17,774 nt of DNA from Pseudomonadota bacterium (GCA_023410905.1 JAEYPL010000107.1:1-17774); one strand, 5' to 3'. Shown: positions 1-7,150, counted from the stretch's first letter. The notes: a model not told the origin generated them from the letters alone. Made by a program: numbers and translations.

Positions 1-22
1 TATGCCCGCGGCAACTCCGGGA

Positions 23-67
23 GTGGGGCTTTCGCCCCACGCCCCAACCGGGAGGGACCCCTCCCGG
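23..67. repeat. Two tandem GC-rich hairpins, possible terminator or intergenic repeat
   Basis: Two perfect inverted repeats sit 7 nt apart. The first is GTGGGGC (23-29), loop TTTC, GCCCCAC (34-40). The second is CCGGGAGG (48-55), loop GACC, CCTCCCGG (60-67). They lie just past the 3' end of the minus-strand secreted-protein gene that stops at 119, so they could end its transcription, although no clear T-run follows. GC-rich double hairpins of this style are common between genes in alphaproteobacteria, so a dispersed intergenic repeat is equally possible. Confidence 0.6.
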
Positions 68-118
68 ACCCACCCGAATTTTATGACAACATCAACATGA
101 GTGAGCGTACCGGCAGCG

Positions 119-823
119 CTATTGCGCGCGGATCACGCGGATGGCGACGATCGCGCAGCCGTCTCCGGCTGTCGGCAGCAGCATATAGCTCAGCTCCTGT
201 GGCACCTGGATGAGCGCGAGCCCCGCCAGATTGGCGGCGGCTTTCCCCGTCTTCATGAGATCGCCCTGAATGGCGCTGCACGAACGCTGCGTCGGCATGA
301 CCTGCAGCGTCGTTGCATCGCAAGCGCCGCCGACCGGGCTGTTGATGATGATCGACGCACCACGCGGCGCCGCCGCATGGGGATATCGAAGCGAAACGAT
401 CGAGCGGAACGTGCTTTCGTTCGGCTTCTTGGAATCCCAGAACGAGAAAGCGTGATGTTCCCCGTCCACGGCCTGGCTCGTCGCCCGGGCGAGCGTGTCG
501 AAGCACGTGGTGATCCCGCCGTTGCTCGCATGCAACTGCGGCTGCAGATGCCCCGCGGGCGCACCGCGATCCTTGTCGGCCTCGGGTTTCGACACGTCGG
601 CTGAAGCCTGCTTCTTCTTCGCATCGGGCTGTTTGACGGAGGATGCCCAGCTATCGAGGCGCTGCTTCTTGGCTTCCGGAGCCTGCGCCATACGAATGCC
701 GGCATCCGTCCCTCGGCGCACATCATCGGCGCCCGCGAGCCCGATAGTGAGCGTGCCGCCAACAGCGACCAGCGCACCCACCGCGATTGTTGACCGGAGA
801 ATCTGCTGCCCAAGCTTGTGCAC
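119..823 (-). CDS. Secreted hypothetical protein with four cysteines
   Basis: This 234-aa protein belongs to no family I recognise. An N-terminal hydrophobic stretch (about residues 12-30, rich in Ala, Val and Gly) followed by AGA-DD looks like a Sec signal peptide with cleavage near residue 32. A low-complexity linker rich in Lys, Ala, Gln and Pro spans about residues 48-92 and would separate the membrane region from a compact C-terminal domain. That domain holds all four cysteines (C107, C168, C182, C223), which suggests two disulfides in the periplasm or outside the cell. The start is GTG at 823, preceded by GAGG at a suitable distance; the nearby ATG at 836 is out of frame. It is last in a minus-strand series of exported proteins, 93 nt downstream of the adhesin stop codon, and could be co-transcribed with it. 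Coding status is well supported by the signal peptide and by the absence of a better reading in other frames; function is unknown. Confidence 0.7.
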   Translation of the reverse strand: MHKLGQQILRSTIAVGALVAVGGTLTIGLAGADDVRRGTDAGIRMAQAPEAKKQRLDSWASSVKQPDAKKKQASADVSKPEADKDRGAPAGHLQPQLHASNGGITTCFDTLARATSQAVDGEHHAFSFWDSKKPNESTFRSIVSLRYPHAAAPRGASIIINSPVGGACDATTLQVMPTQRSCSAIQGDLMKTGKAAANLAGLALIQVPQELSYMLLPTAGDGCAIVAIRVIRAQ

Positions 824-916
824 GAGAAAACCTCATACGCACTCAATGGAAACGACGGTGAGGAGAGCGCATCCGGAGACACGCCCTCCTCGCTCTTCCC
901 CCCGGAAGTGTCTCAA

Positions 917-1720
917 TCAGTTCAAGGTGAAGCTCATGCCGCCACCGAACGCAGCTTCGTTGTCCGTGAAGCTGCCCGAAACGTTCGCGCGCCAGAGACG
1001 ATCCGGCGAGGTGTAGCCGACACCGACAGCGAATGCGCCTTTGCCATGAAAGGCGCCACCGCCCGCTGCGAGCGAGAGCTTGCCTGCGCGGTCGTCATAG
1101 CGAAGCTGCGAGTTCGCCATGGCAATCGCACCAGCGGAAATCGCGATGTCGCGAACGTCGTCGACACGCCGCTCGAGCACGCTGACGCGGCCGGTCACGG
1201 CGTCGAGGTCCGCCCTAAGCGGATCAAAGGCACCCTGGAGCTGAGCGACATTGACAGCGTCGGTGGCCTGAGAGCCAGCGGCGACGCCAGTGATCTGGCG
1301 CTGGCCATCCTCAGTCCCAAAAGAAACCTCTCCGACGGATGTCTGAGGCGCCGTCATGTACGCCGCGGTGTAGTCGGTCTGAGCGCCCCGCGTGGTCACC
1401 GACCCGCCTCCGATCGCAATACTGCTCTCGTGCGTGCTCTTAGCCCCACCGCCGATGGCAATGCTGCCTGCCTGCGTGGCCTCCGCCGCAAAACCGATCG
1501 CTACCGCGCTCGTGCCCTGCGCTTTCGACCACCATCCGACCGCCAAGGAATTGTTGCCTGAGGCCTCCGTCTCATAGCCAACCGCGACACTCCACGTACC
1601 CGTCGCCGTGTTGCCTGTGCCTATGGTCTCCTGCGCCCGCGCCCCGCCGGCGCTCGTAAAAAGGACGCCCAGGACGGCCAATGCCGCGCCGCACCCGCTT
1701 CCCTTAAAATATCTCCGCAT
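917..1720 (-). CDS. Small YadA-like trimeric autotransporter adhesin
   Basis: The 267-aa product has the full order of a type Vc autotransporter. A signal peptide ends near residue 29 (ARA-Q). Head repeats of about 14 residues cover roughly 42-105, with the recurring SxAxG core (SVAVGY, SLAVGW, AVAIGF, and SIAIGG twice). A neck contains ITGVAAGS and ATDAVNVAQL (143-161). A short coiled coil spans about 164-195. A C-terminal YadA-type beta-barrel anchor covers about 196-267. In this family three chains form one outer-membrane barrel and display the head for adhesion. Most members are far longer, so this is a near-minimal version. I chose the ATG at 1720 because GAGAGGGA precedes it and the signal peptide begins there; an open frame reaches 1828, but the extra 36 residues are not signal-like. 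It lies downstream of the porin on the same strand, with a 335-nt gap that probably holds its own promoter. Confidence 0.88.
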   Translation of the reverse strand: MRRYFKGSGCGAALAVLGVLFTSAGGARAQETIGTGNTATGTWSVAVGYETEASGNNSLAVGWWSKAQGTSAVAIGFAAEATQAGSIAIGGGAKSTHESSIAIGGGSVTTRGAQTDYTAAYMTAPQTSVGEVSFGTEDGQRQITGVAAGSQATDAVNVAQLQGAFDPLRADLDAVTGRVSVLERRVDDVRDIAISAGAIAMANSQLRYDDRAGKLSLAAGGGAFHGKGAFAVGVGYTSPDRLWRANVSGSFTDNEAAFGGGMSFTLN

Positions 1721-2055
1721 TCCCGTTCCCTCTCGCAGTTCCTCAAAGTTGCAACTGACACGAGACGCAACTAACTCAGCGGCGCGGCAGCATTCATTAG
1801 CTGTCACACGTACAGATTGTGCAAGCACGAGTGAGCGGAGTGCGCGATCACAATCATTGGATGTATAATTGCCATATTTCTATTTTTGAGTGTAGAGAAA
1901 TCGAGATCATACACGCGAAGATTGTACGAAACGGGTGATAGCCGGCAAATCTGCCACACTCGATTAGTTTGGGAGACCGCGCACGCGCAATGCGTGTCCG
2001 GCCGGGCAGCCGGGGAGCTGAGACAGCGCACGTGGCCACGAGCGGCGGCGACCGA
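1721..2055. other. 335-nt intergenic region with an AT-rich core
   Basis: No convincing gene lies between the adhesin start and the porin stop. The stretch around 1850-1930 is clearly more AT-rich than its surroundings and, on the minus strand, contains TATACA-like hexamers, so it is the likely promoter region of the adhesin. I could not identify a clear -35/-10 pair or a specific operator. Confidence 0.4.
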
Positions 2056-3489
2056 TCAGAATGACTGGCGCAGATAAACGCCGATGTGCGGGAAGCCCAC
2101 GCTCGCTCTCTCGCCCGGGAATCCGACGTAGCGGCCCTTGGCGGACGTGGTCGTGTAGCCACCTTCCAAACCGATCACCATGCCCGGCCGCGGCATGATC
2201 TCGATGCCGGCCTGGAAGACCGTGCCGCGCACGTCGACCTCGAAATCGAGGTCGGGCACCAGCGGAGGACCCGGGTCATCATGCGGGATCACCGGCTCGC
2301 CCGCCGAGTACATCGAGATGTCGAAGTACGATCCGCTGAGGCTCAGCTTTATCCACGGCGCCAGCATGTGTTCATACGACGCGACGGCTGACCAGCCCTT
2401 GGAATTGTAGGTCATGCCATCACCGGCGGCGACATAGTCGGGCGCAAAGAAGGGAATGCCGAGATAGGCTGGCGCGCCTGAAGCATGTGCGGCCGTAAAG
2501 CTGAAGCGGCCGAACACGCCGTCGCCCCGCGGTCCGATGATGTCCTTCCACACCACCCGTGACTGCAATCCGGCGGACACGGCCCAACCCCAGACGCTCG
2601 TCTTACCTCCGCCGACGAAATCCTTGAGAACGTGGTCCTCTACGTGATGCAGCGCGCCGGATAAATGATAGAGCGTCGAGGGTGTTGCGATACGCGCCAT
2701 TGCGACGATATCCGGAACGTCGGATCGCGCGGGCCGCGCGAGAATGCCATCGGCCATGATGCGTCGCTCTGGATCCTCCAAGGCAATGCTGAGCGAGGCG
2801 TTGCGCGTCAGTCCGATCGTGTAGGAAGCACCAAGCGTATTCACGATCGACGAATAGCCGGGCGTGACGACGCTCGGCAGCCGATTAAAGCCGAACATCG
2901 ACGGCTGAACACCGACCTTCAGGCCGTTCCACTGCACCCACGCCTCGTCCACGGCGCCGTAGTAGTAAGAGTTCTCGATTTTGCGCAGATCGACGACGAC
3001 ATCTCCGCTATCGTCGTAGCGCGTGCGCGCATCTGCAGCGACGCGTACGAAGCCGCGCAGCATCCCCCAGTCATTCCTCGTCTGAACCATCATCTGCGCC
3101 CACGCGTAGGCGCCCGCCGTGGGGTTCTTCGTCTGTTTGCTGACGTCTTCCTCGTGATAGTAGACGATCGGCGCACCCGCACCGTTGTTGAACAGCGTCG
3201 GTATGCGCTGGCCCACCATCACAATGTCGCGGTCCGTGAATTCCTTCGACGCCGAAACGAGAATGCCGCCACCAAGCAGCGCACAAAGGCCTGTATTTCC
3301 GACGGAAGTGTAGCCCACTCCAAACGCATGACACGCGCGATCCGCACTCGCTTTCGCAGCTACGGCCGGCGATACTGAAGCATCATCATCGTTGGCGCTT
3401 GCGGATCCGGTTGTCCCTGCGAGTACCCATGCGCTCAGGCAGAACACAGCGAGAAGACCTGCAGCTCGGGTTCCAGTTGTTGATCTCAT
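2056..3489 (-). CDS. Outer-membrane porin, Porin_2 family
   Basis: This 477-aa protein is an alphaproteobacterial porin (Porin_2 type), expected to form a trimeric beta-barrel for passive diffusion of small solutes. A signal peptide ends at SASA-N (about residue 32). Shortly after maturation comes the typical N-terminal motif with two cysteines (C53 and C69, in CHAFGVGY and NTGLCALLGG). The rest alternates short aromatic-rich strands and loops, for example KIENSYYYGAVDEAWVQW near residues 165-185, where the family usually has a similar DEAY/QW segment. The chain ends in Phe (LRQSF), the usual signal for assembly by the BAM complex. Family members are usually roughly 400-550 aa, so it is full length. 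The start is ATG at 3489 with a weak G-rich ribosome binding site. Neighbours on the same strand are a curlin-like gene upstream and an adhesin downstream. The transported solute cannot be predicted. Confidence 0.85.
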   Translation of the reverse strand: MRSTTGTRAAGLLAVFCLSAWVLAGTTGSASANDDDASVSPAVAAKASADRACHAFGVGYTSVGNTGLCALLGGGILVSASKEFTDRDIVMVGQRIPTLFNNGAGAPIVYYHEEDVSKQTKNPTAGAYAWAQMMVQTRNDWGMLRGFVRVAADARTRYDDSGDVVVDLRKIENSYYYGAVDEAWVQWNGLKVGVQPSMFGFNRLPSVVTPGYSSIVNTLGASYTIGLTRNASLSIALEDPERRIMADGILARPARSDVPDIVAMARIATPSTLYHLSGALHHVEDHVLKDFVGGGKTSVWGWAVSAGLQSRVVWKDIIGPRGDGVFGRFSFTAAHASGAPAYLGIPFFAPDYVAAGDGMTYNSKGWSAVASYEHMLAPWIKLSLSGSYFDISMYSAGEPVIPHDDPGPPLVPDLDFEVDVRGTVFQAGIEIMPRPGMVIGLEGGYTTTSAKGRYVGFPGERASVGFPHIGVYLRQSF

Positions 3490-3605
3490 GACGTGCCGCC
3501 CCCGCGCGCGATATCAGGAAAATCCTGCCCTGCGCCTTTTCTTCTCGCTTCCAGAGACTCGAATTCGAAATCTGGGCGCCCCACTGTTGGCACAGGGCCG
3601 CCCTC

Positions 3606-4059
3606 TCAGCGTGAGCGGCCGAACCGGCTGATCCATGTGTGATTGGGGTCGGTCAGCGTGACGAGGCTGAAACCCCCTGTCTGGAAATACGAGAGGTAGC
3701 CTTCGTCCGTCTCTCGGAACGCTGTAGCTCATCGGCAGATCCCGATAGCCGCCGGGCCCGTGCGGCCCTTCCTGGACGACGATCGACGATGTAATCCAGC
3801 CTTGCTGATGGAGGACTGCCGCATTGCGCCGACCGCGCTGATGCGCCCAGATCTCTGCGTCCTTGTCACCTGTGATCTGCACCGAGGAGATACCATTCTT
3901 CTCACCACGGTGATTGATCGACAGGCTCGAGCCCTTGTTCATCGCATTGACGATAACGGTATAGTTCAACCAAGCGCTCTGATTGATCTCCAACGTCTCC
4001 GCGTGGGCGCTGGTAGCAAGCAACATCAGAGCGACGCCACCGGATGCAGCAGTTCGCAT
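3606..4059 (-). pseudogene. Curlin-repeat secreted protein, reading frame broken by one base
   Basis: Starting at ATG 4059 (AGGAAT ribosome binding site), the gene encodes a clean 20-residue signal peptide (ending SAHA-E) followed by curlin-like beta-strand repeats. These contain N-x-A/S and Q-x-G spaced patterns such as INQSAW, INHRGEKNG, VQITGDKDA, HQRGRRNAAV and LHQQG, as in the CsgA/CsgB amyloid subunits. After MSYS (about position 3721) the frame turns into an Arg/Pro-rich sequence unlike the family and runs on to 3514. Moving one base forward restores a sensible tail of about 37 residues (FRETDEGYLSYFQTGGF, then SLVTLTDPNHTW) with a further repeat-like unit and a stop at 3606-3608. The whole reads as a roughly 150-aa protein with one extra base between about 3707 and 3728. 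It may be a real pseudogene, a sequencing error or a hypermutable site. No csgG, csgE or csgF is visible. A hairpin separates it from the upstream gene. Confidence 0.6.
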
Positions 4060-4140
4060 CGAATTCCTCGTGCGGTTCGATTTGTGAGAGCGATGCTGGC
4101 GCCTCATGGCGCATGGGTCGCAAGCGCTGGCGGCTCAAGT

Positions 4141-4173
4141 GATGAGGCGTGACCGAAGCAGTCGCGCCTCATC
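4141..4173 (-). terminator. Long inverted repeat between two secreted-protein genes
   Basis: GATGAGGCGTGAC (4141-4153) and GTCGCGCCTCATC (4161-4173) are inverted copies with a single mismatch (a G-T wobble) around a 7-nt loop. The 13-bp stem begins 14 nt beyond the stop codon of the minus-strand gene at 4187-4522 and ends 82 nt before the curlin-like start. It fits a terminator or a partial read-through attenuator that sets different levels of the two products. No T-run follows on the minus strand, so intrinsic termination is uncertain; protection of the mRNA 3' end is an alternative. Confidence 0.55.
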
Positions 4174-4186
4174 TCTTGCATCAGCA

Positions 4187-4522
4187 TCAGGGAGGCGTGA
4201 GGTAGTCGTTGTTGACCGTGAAGGTCCGCTCGTCGATGAACGTGCCGACCGGATCGTAGACGCGAACCTCTCCGCCCCGCAGCGCGTTGAACGACTCATT
4301 GATGTACGGCATGATGAAAGCGCCGCCATCGACACGCAGATAGGGGTCATTCCGCGGCGCTTCGATCTCGGCGCGCTCACCCTGAGCCAGCAGATTGAAG
4401 GCCAAGGCGCCGGCCGTCTGGGTTACGCGCGCGGAATTCGCAACGCCGCCTCGCGAGGCCACCTGCGCAAACGCCGGCGTAGCGATCACGCAGGCAGCAA
4501 CCACCAATAGCAACTTCTTCAT
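4187..4522 (-). CDS. Small secreted protein, weakly curlin-like
   Basis: This 111-aa product begins with a textbook Sec signal peptide (MKKLLLVVAACVIATPAFA-Q, cleavage after about residue 19). The mature part of about 92 residues contains NSARVTQTAG and NLLAQGERAEI, which loosely follow the curlin spacing of N, Q and G. The rest (RVDGGAFIMPYINESFNALRGG and a C-terminal VNNDYLTPP) resembles nothing I recognise. I chose ATG 4522 because it begins the signal peptide and follows GAGAG; the open frame extends to 4576 without signal-like character. Next in the same direction comes the broken curlin-like gene, so the two may be partners in a surface fibre, for example subunit and nucleator, but this is only suggested by position and size. 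It faces the plus-strand Rca-like unit across a short divergent region. Confidence 0.7.
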   Translation of the reverse strand: MKKLLLVVAACVIATPAFAQVASRGGVANSARVTQTAGALAFNLLAQGERAEIEAPRNDPYLRVDGGAFIMPYINESFNALRGGEVRVYDPVGTFIDERTFTVNNDYLTPP

Positions 4523-4615
4523 TTGCTCTCTCATCCGATGGAGAAATAGGGCTCTCGCCCGCCCCAAGGCACACACGCTTAAGTAGAGTAACCGATTCGA
4601 TGAGACACGTTATGC
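4523..4615. promoter_or_regulatory. Short divergent promoter region
   Basis: These 93 nt separate the minus-strand secreted-protein gene from the plus-strand small ORF and Rca-like ATPase. They should hold the promoters for both directions, or the plus-strand promoter could lie further in, inside the doubtful small ORF. The segment around 4575-4600 is relatively AT-rich (CTTAAGTAGAGTAACC). I see no confident -35/-10 pair or operator palindrome. Confidence 0.3.
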
Positions 4616-4954
4616 GTGTGCGCAAGTTGTGAGCATAAGAGAGGCTTTGCGGCCACACTGGCGGAGTCCGCAGACCGTCTGCCGGAAATCAGCTCGCCGG
4701 ACTTCGCGCATTGCGTGTGCAGGACGCGGCCGGGATTGGGCGATCCCTCCCTACACCTTTTGGTTGCAGGTCGAGCTGCGACGCACATCGCGCCTTGGCT
4801 TGAATCACAATCACCGGATGAGACGATCGATCTGTGGAACAACTATGAGTTGAATATTGTCGCGGCGGCTCGAATCTGGCGCCGTGGCAAGCGGCTGCCC
4901 CGCTTCCTGCCGTGCACGCCTTTGGAGATGAAGACGCATGTCGCGGATCGCTAA
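4616..4954 (+). CDS. Possible small protein overlapping the Rca-like gene
   Basis: An open frame of 112 codons beginning with GTG ends 17 nt inside the start of the Rca-like ATPase gene, a typical arrangement for translational coupling. From about codon 67 (DETIDLWNNYELNIVAAA, then RIWRRGKRLP) codon use is GC3-rich and the sequence looks like folded protein. The first half contains several cysteines and less typical codons, so the true start may lie later. No family is recognised and no ribosome binding site is convincing for the GTG. If real, it may be a partner or substrate adaptor of the ATPase. If not, this is leader sequence. The overlapping minus-strand frames in the same place look worse. 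Confidence 0.35.
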   Translation: MCASCEHKRGFAATLAESADRLPEISSPDFAHCVCRTRPGLGDPSLHLLVAGRAATHIAPWLESQSPDETIDLWNNYELNIVAAARIWRRGKRLPRFLPCTPLEMKTHVADR

Positions 4955-5843
4955 CCTGGCACCCAATCCGCCGCCGACGACGCCATCCTCGCCGTTCGCC
5001 GGCCTGATCCGTATGCCCGGCCAGTATCTCTGTCCGGACGGCGTGGTCTTCGATGAACTGGAGCGGGCCATCCGCCGGCACCTCTTCAAGCAGGTGCTGC
5101 CGTCGCTCAAGGGGCGTGTGGAGCGATACCTGATCATCCAGGGCCCGCGCGGCACGGGCAAAACCGTATCGGCAACGGACGCTTCGCTACGCTACGGCTT
5201 CGCGGTCGCCCTGCTGCCGGCCTCGATGCTGGCGAGCGAACACGAAGGCGGCGCCTGTTCCGTGCTCAACGACTTCATGGGCTTCGCCGCCGAGACGTCG
5301 CGGAGCCGCAAAATGCGTATCGCAATCGTTGCCGACGATTTCGATCTCTCGATCTCGGCCGCCGATGGCCAGATGGGCCGGACCATCAACAGCCTGCTCG
5401 TGACACATCAGCTACAACAGCTCGCCGACACACAGGAGCCGCGCAACTTCGACGACAGCGGCATGCCGATCATCTTCACCGGCAACAACTTCACGACGAT
5501 GCGCGCCTCGCTCTTCCGCGATGGACGCGCCACATGGCACACACACCGCCCGACGCTCGACGACAAGCTCGCCATCGCGTTCGCGCTCTTCAACCCGCGC
5601 TCGTACGATGATCGCCGCCTCATCGAGCGGCTGGTGCGCACGTACCGTGATGAGAGCGTCGCCTTCTGGCGCGCGCTGCACAGCGATCTCATGACCGACC
5701 GGCTCGACGACATCATCTCCCGCAGCCTTCCGGACGTGTCGGCCGCGGAGGCGGAGTTCCGCCGTCCCGTGCCGATCGATGGCGTCAAGCTGTGGGCACT
5801 CGCGCGCATTCGCGCCAAGACGCGACCCATGTCGTTTCTCTGA
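4938..5843 (+). CDS. RuBisCO-activase-like AAA+ ATPase
   Basis: The 301-aa protein is an AAA+ ATPase whose core matches RuBisCO activase (Rca) in motif order. It has Walker A GPRGTGKT (69-76) and Walker B IAIVADDFD (128-136, Asp-Asp where many AAA proteins have Asp-Glu). A helix like the Rca VNNQMVNATLMNIAD segment follows (TINSLLVTHQLQQLAD, 149-164). Then comes sensor 1 plus a probable arginine-finger region, PIIFTGNNFTT then LFRDGR (177-197), where plant Rca has PIIVTGNDFSTLYAPLIRDGR. The next segment, RPTLDDKLAIAF, corresponds to Rca APTREDRIGV. Rca remodels inhibited RuBisCO using ATP, but no RuBisCO, CbbX or carboxysome gene is in this window, so the substrate here is probably something else. 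The start ATG 4938 has GGAG upstream. It ends 6 nt from the convergent reductase stop codon, leaving no room for a terminator. Homology is confident; function is open. Confidence 0.85.
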   Translation: MSRIANLAPNPPPTTPSSPFAGLIRMPGQYLCPDGVVFDELERAIRRHLFKQVLPSLKGRVERYLIIQGPRGTGKTVSATDASLRYGFAVALLPASMLASEHEGGACSVLNDFMGFAAETSRSRKMRIAIVADDFDLSISAADGQMGRTINSLLVTHQLQQLADTQEPRNFDDSGMPIIFTGNNFTTMRASLFRDGRATWHTHRPTLDDKLAIAFALFNPRSYDDRRLIERLVRTYRDESVAFWRALHSDLMTDRLDDIISRSLPDVSAAEAEFRRPVPIDGVKLWALARIRAKTRPMSFL

Positions 5844-5849
5844 GGCCGA

Positions 5850-7016
5850 TCAGACAGCGCGCTCCCTGGCGATGGTCGCGCGTCCGGCCATATACTCGGC
5901 CGGCGCATTCACCGCTTCGACTGCGCAAAGGCGGCCACGCTCATCGAAATGCGCCACCGCAAACTTGCCTTGTACCGCGTCGCCGCGGAGATCTATGCGC
6001 GTTGCGCCGATCGGCAGGCCGGCGATCTGCAGCTTGAGATCGTACTGATCGGACCAGAACCACGGCACTTCCGGCACCGGCGCCTTGGTGCCGCAGATCG
6101 CGGCCGTTGCCTGCTTCGCCTGCTCCAATGCGCTCGCGACACTTTCTAGGCGGACGCGGCATCCGTAGTGCGGCAGCGGCCGCTCGGTACAGTCGCCGAT
6201 CGCGAAAATGCTCGGATCGCTCGTGCGCGCATCGAGATCGACAGCAATGCCGTTCTTGCACGCGAGCCCCGCAGCCACAGCCAGCTCCGTGTTCGGCACT
6301 GCACCGACACCGACCAATACCATGTCCGCTGGCGCCGTCGTTCCGTCACTGAGCTGCACACCCGCAACGCGGCCATCGCGCACATCGAACCCGGTCACGC
6401 CCGTTTCGAGGCGGAAGCGAACACCTTGGCGCTCATGATACTGCTGCATGAAGGCCGAGATGGGCGGCGAGGCAACGCGCGCCAGCAAGCGCGCCTCCCG
6501 CTCGACCACAACGACATCCATGCCTTTGAGCCGCGCCGATGCAGCGACCTCCAGCCCGACATAGCCGCCGCCGATGACCACCAACCGTTGGCCCGCGATC
6601 AACCCCGCCTTCACGCTATCTGCATCCACGATCGTGCGCAGCGCGTGCACGCCGGGCAGTTCCTCGCCCGCGATGCCAAGGCGACGCGCGCGCGCACCCG
6701 TCGCCAATATGAGCGTGCTGTAGGAGAGCGTTTCGCCGCTGGCGAGCGTGACCGTCCCGTTCGCACGGTCAAGCGCAACGACAGGCGCATCGAGCCGCAG
6801 GGAAATGTTGCGCTGTGCGTAGTAGGTCTCAGGCCTCAAGCCGACGGCGGAGAACGCGACATCACCCTTGAGCCAGGCCTTGGAGAGCGGCGGCCGCTGA
6901 TAGGGCGAATAGGGCTCGTCGCCGATGATCGTGATCGGCTCCTCCACCCCGCCCTGACGAAGATTGGCAGCGACAGCGCCCCCCGCGTGCCCCGCCCCGA
7001 TGATCAGAATGCTCAA
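5850..7016 (-). CDS. FAD-dependent ferredoxin/rubredoxin reductase family protein
   Basis: This 388-aa cytoplasmic flavoprotein should pass electrons from NAD(P)H through FAD to a small ferredoxin or rubredoxin. FAD-binding GAGHAGG is at 7-13 and the PPLSK motif typical of this group at 42-46. ATG-type FAD contact LATGA is at 104-108. NAD(P)-binding GGGYVGLE is at 149-156, and the second FAD motif IFAIGDC at 270-276. The C-terminal reductase domain carries VPWFWSDQYDLKLQIAG (317-333), a hallmark of putidaredoxin, rhodocoxin and ring-dioxygenase ferredoxin reductases. The family is usually about 400 aa, so it is complete. The start is TTG at 7016, supported by GGGGAG 8 nt upstream and by the flavin motif immediately after it. 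No ferredoxin, P450 or oxygenase gene lies nearby, so its electron acceptor is not visible here. It diverges from dinB. Confidence 0.88.
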   Translation of the reverse strand: MSILIIGAGHAGGAVAANLRQGGVEEPITIIGDEPYSPYQRPPLSKAWLKGDVAFSAVGLRPETYYAQRNISLRLDAPVVALDRANGTVTLASGETLSYSTLILATGARARRLGIAGEELPGVHALRTIVDADSVKAGLIAGQRLVVIGGGYVGLEVAASARLKGMDVVVVEREARLLARVASPPISAFMQQYHERQGVRFRLETGVTGFDVRDGRVAGVQLSDGTTAPADMVLVGVGAVPNTELAVAAGLACKNGIAVDLDARTSDPSIFAIGDCTERPLPHYGCRVRLESVASALEQAKQATAAICGTKAPVPEVPWFWSDQYDLKLQIAGLPIGATRIDLRGDAVQGKFAVAHFDERGRLCAVEAVNAPAEYMAGRATIARERAV

Positions 7017-7135
7017 CGCTCGTTCTCCCCGCCTGATGCGCGATCATAGGCTGATAGCGCCATCGGCCTCAGTGCATCATTGACGCGCATCACACGGGGC
7101 CGCGCTTCAAAAGCGTCTGTCATCCACAGGCGCGA

Positions 7136-7150
7136 GTTCACCATCCGTTC
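7136..7150 (+). promoter_or_regulatory. LexA (SOS) box upstream of dinB
   Basis: GTTC (7136-7139), seven bases, GTTC (7147-7150) is an exact match to the alphaproteobacterial LexA operator GTTC-N7-GTTC. It ends 25 nt before the dinB start codon, where LexA would block transcription until DNA damage. The known SOS control of dinB in this class makes a chance match unlikely. The divergent reductase gene starts 120 nt away on the other strand and is less likely to be a target. Confidence 0.88.

Noticed and set aside
1721..1828. Longer adhesin start at 1828
   Set aside because: The extra 36 residues are not part of a signal peptide, whereas ATG 1720 has a good ribosome binding site and begins a clear one.
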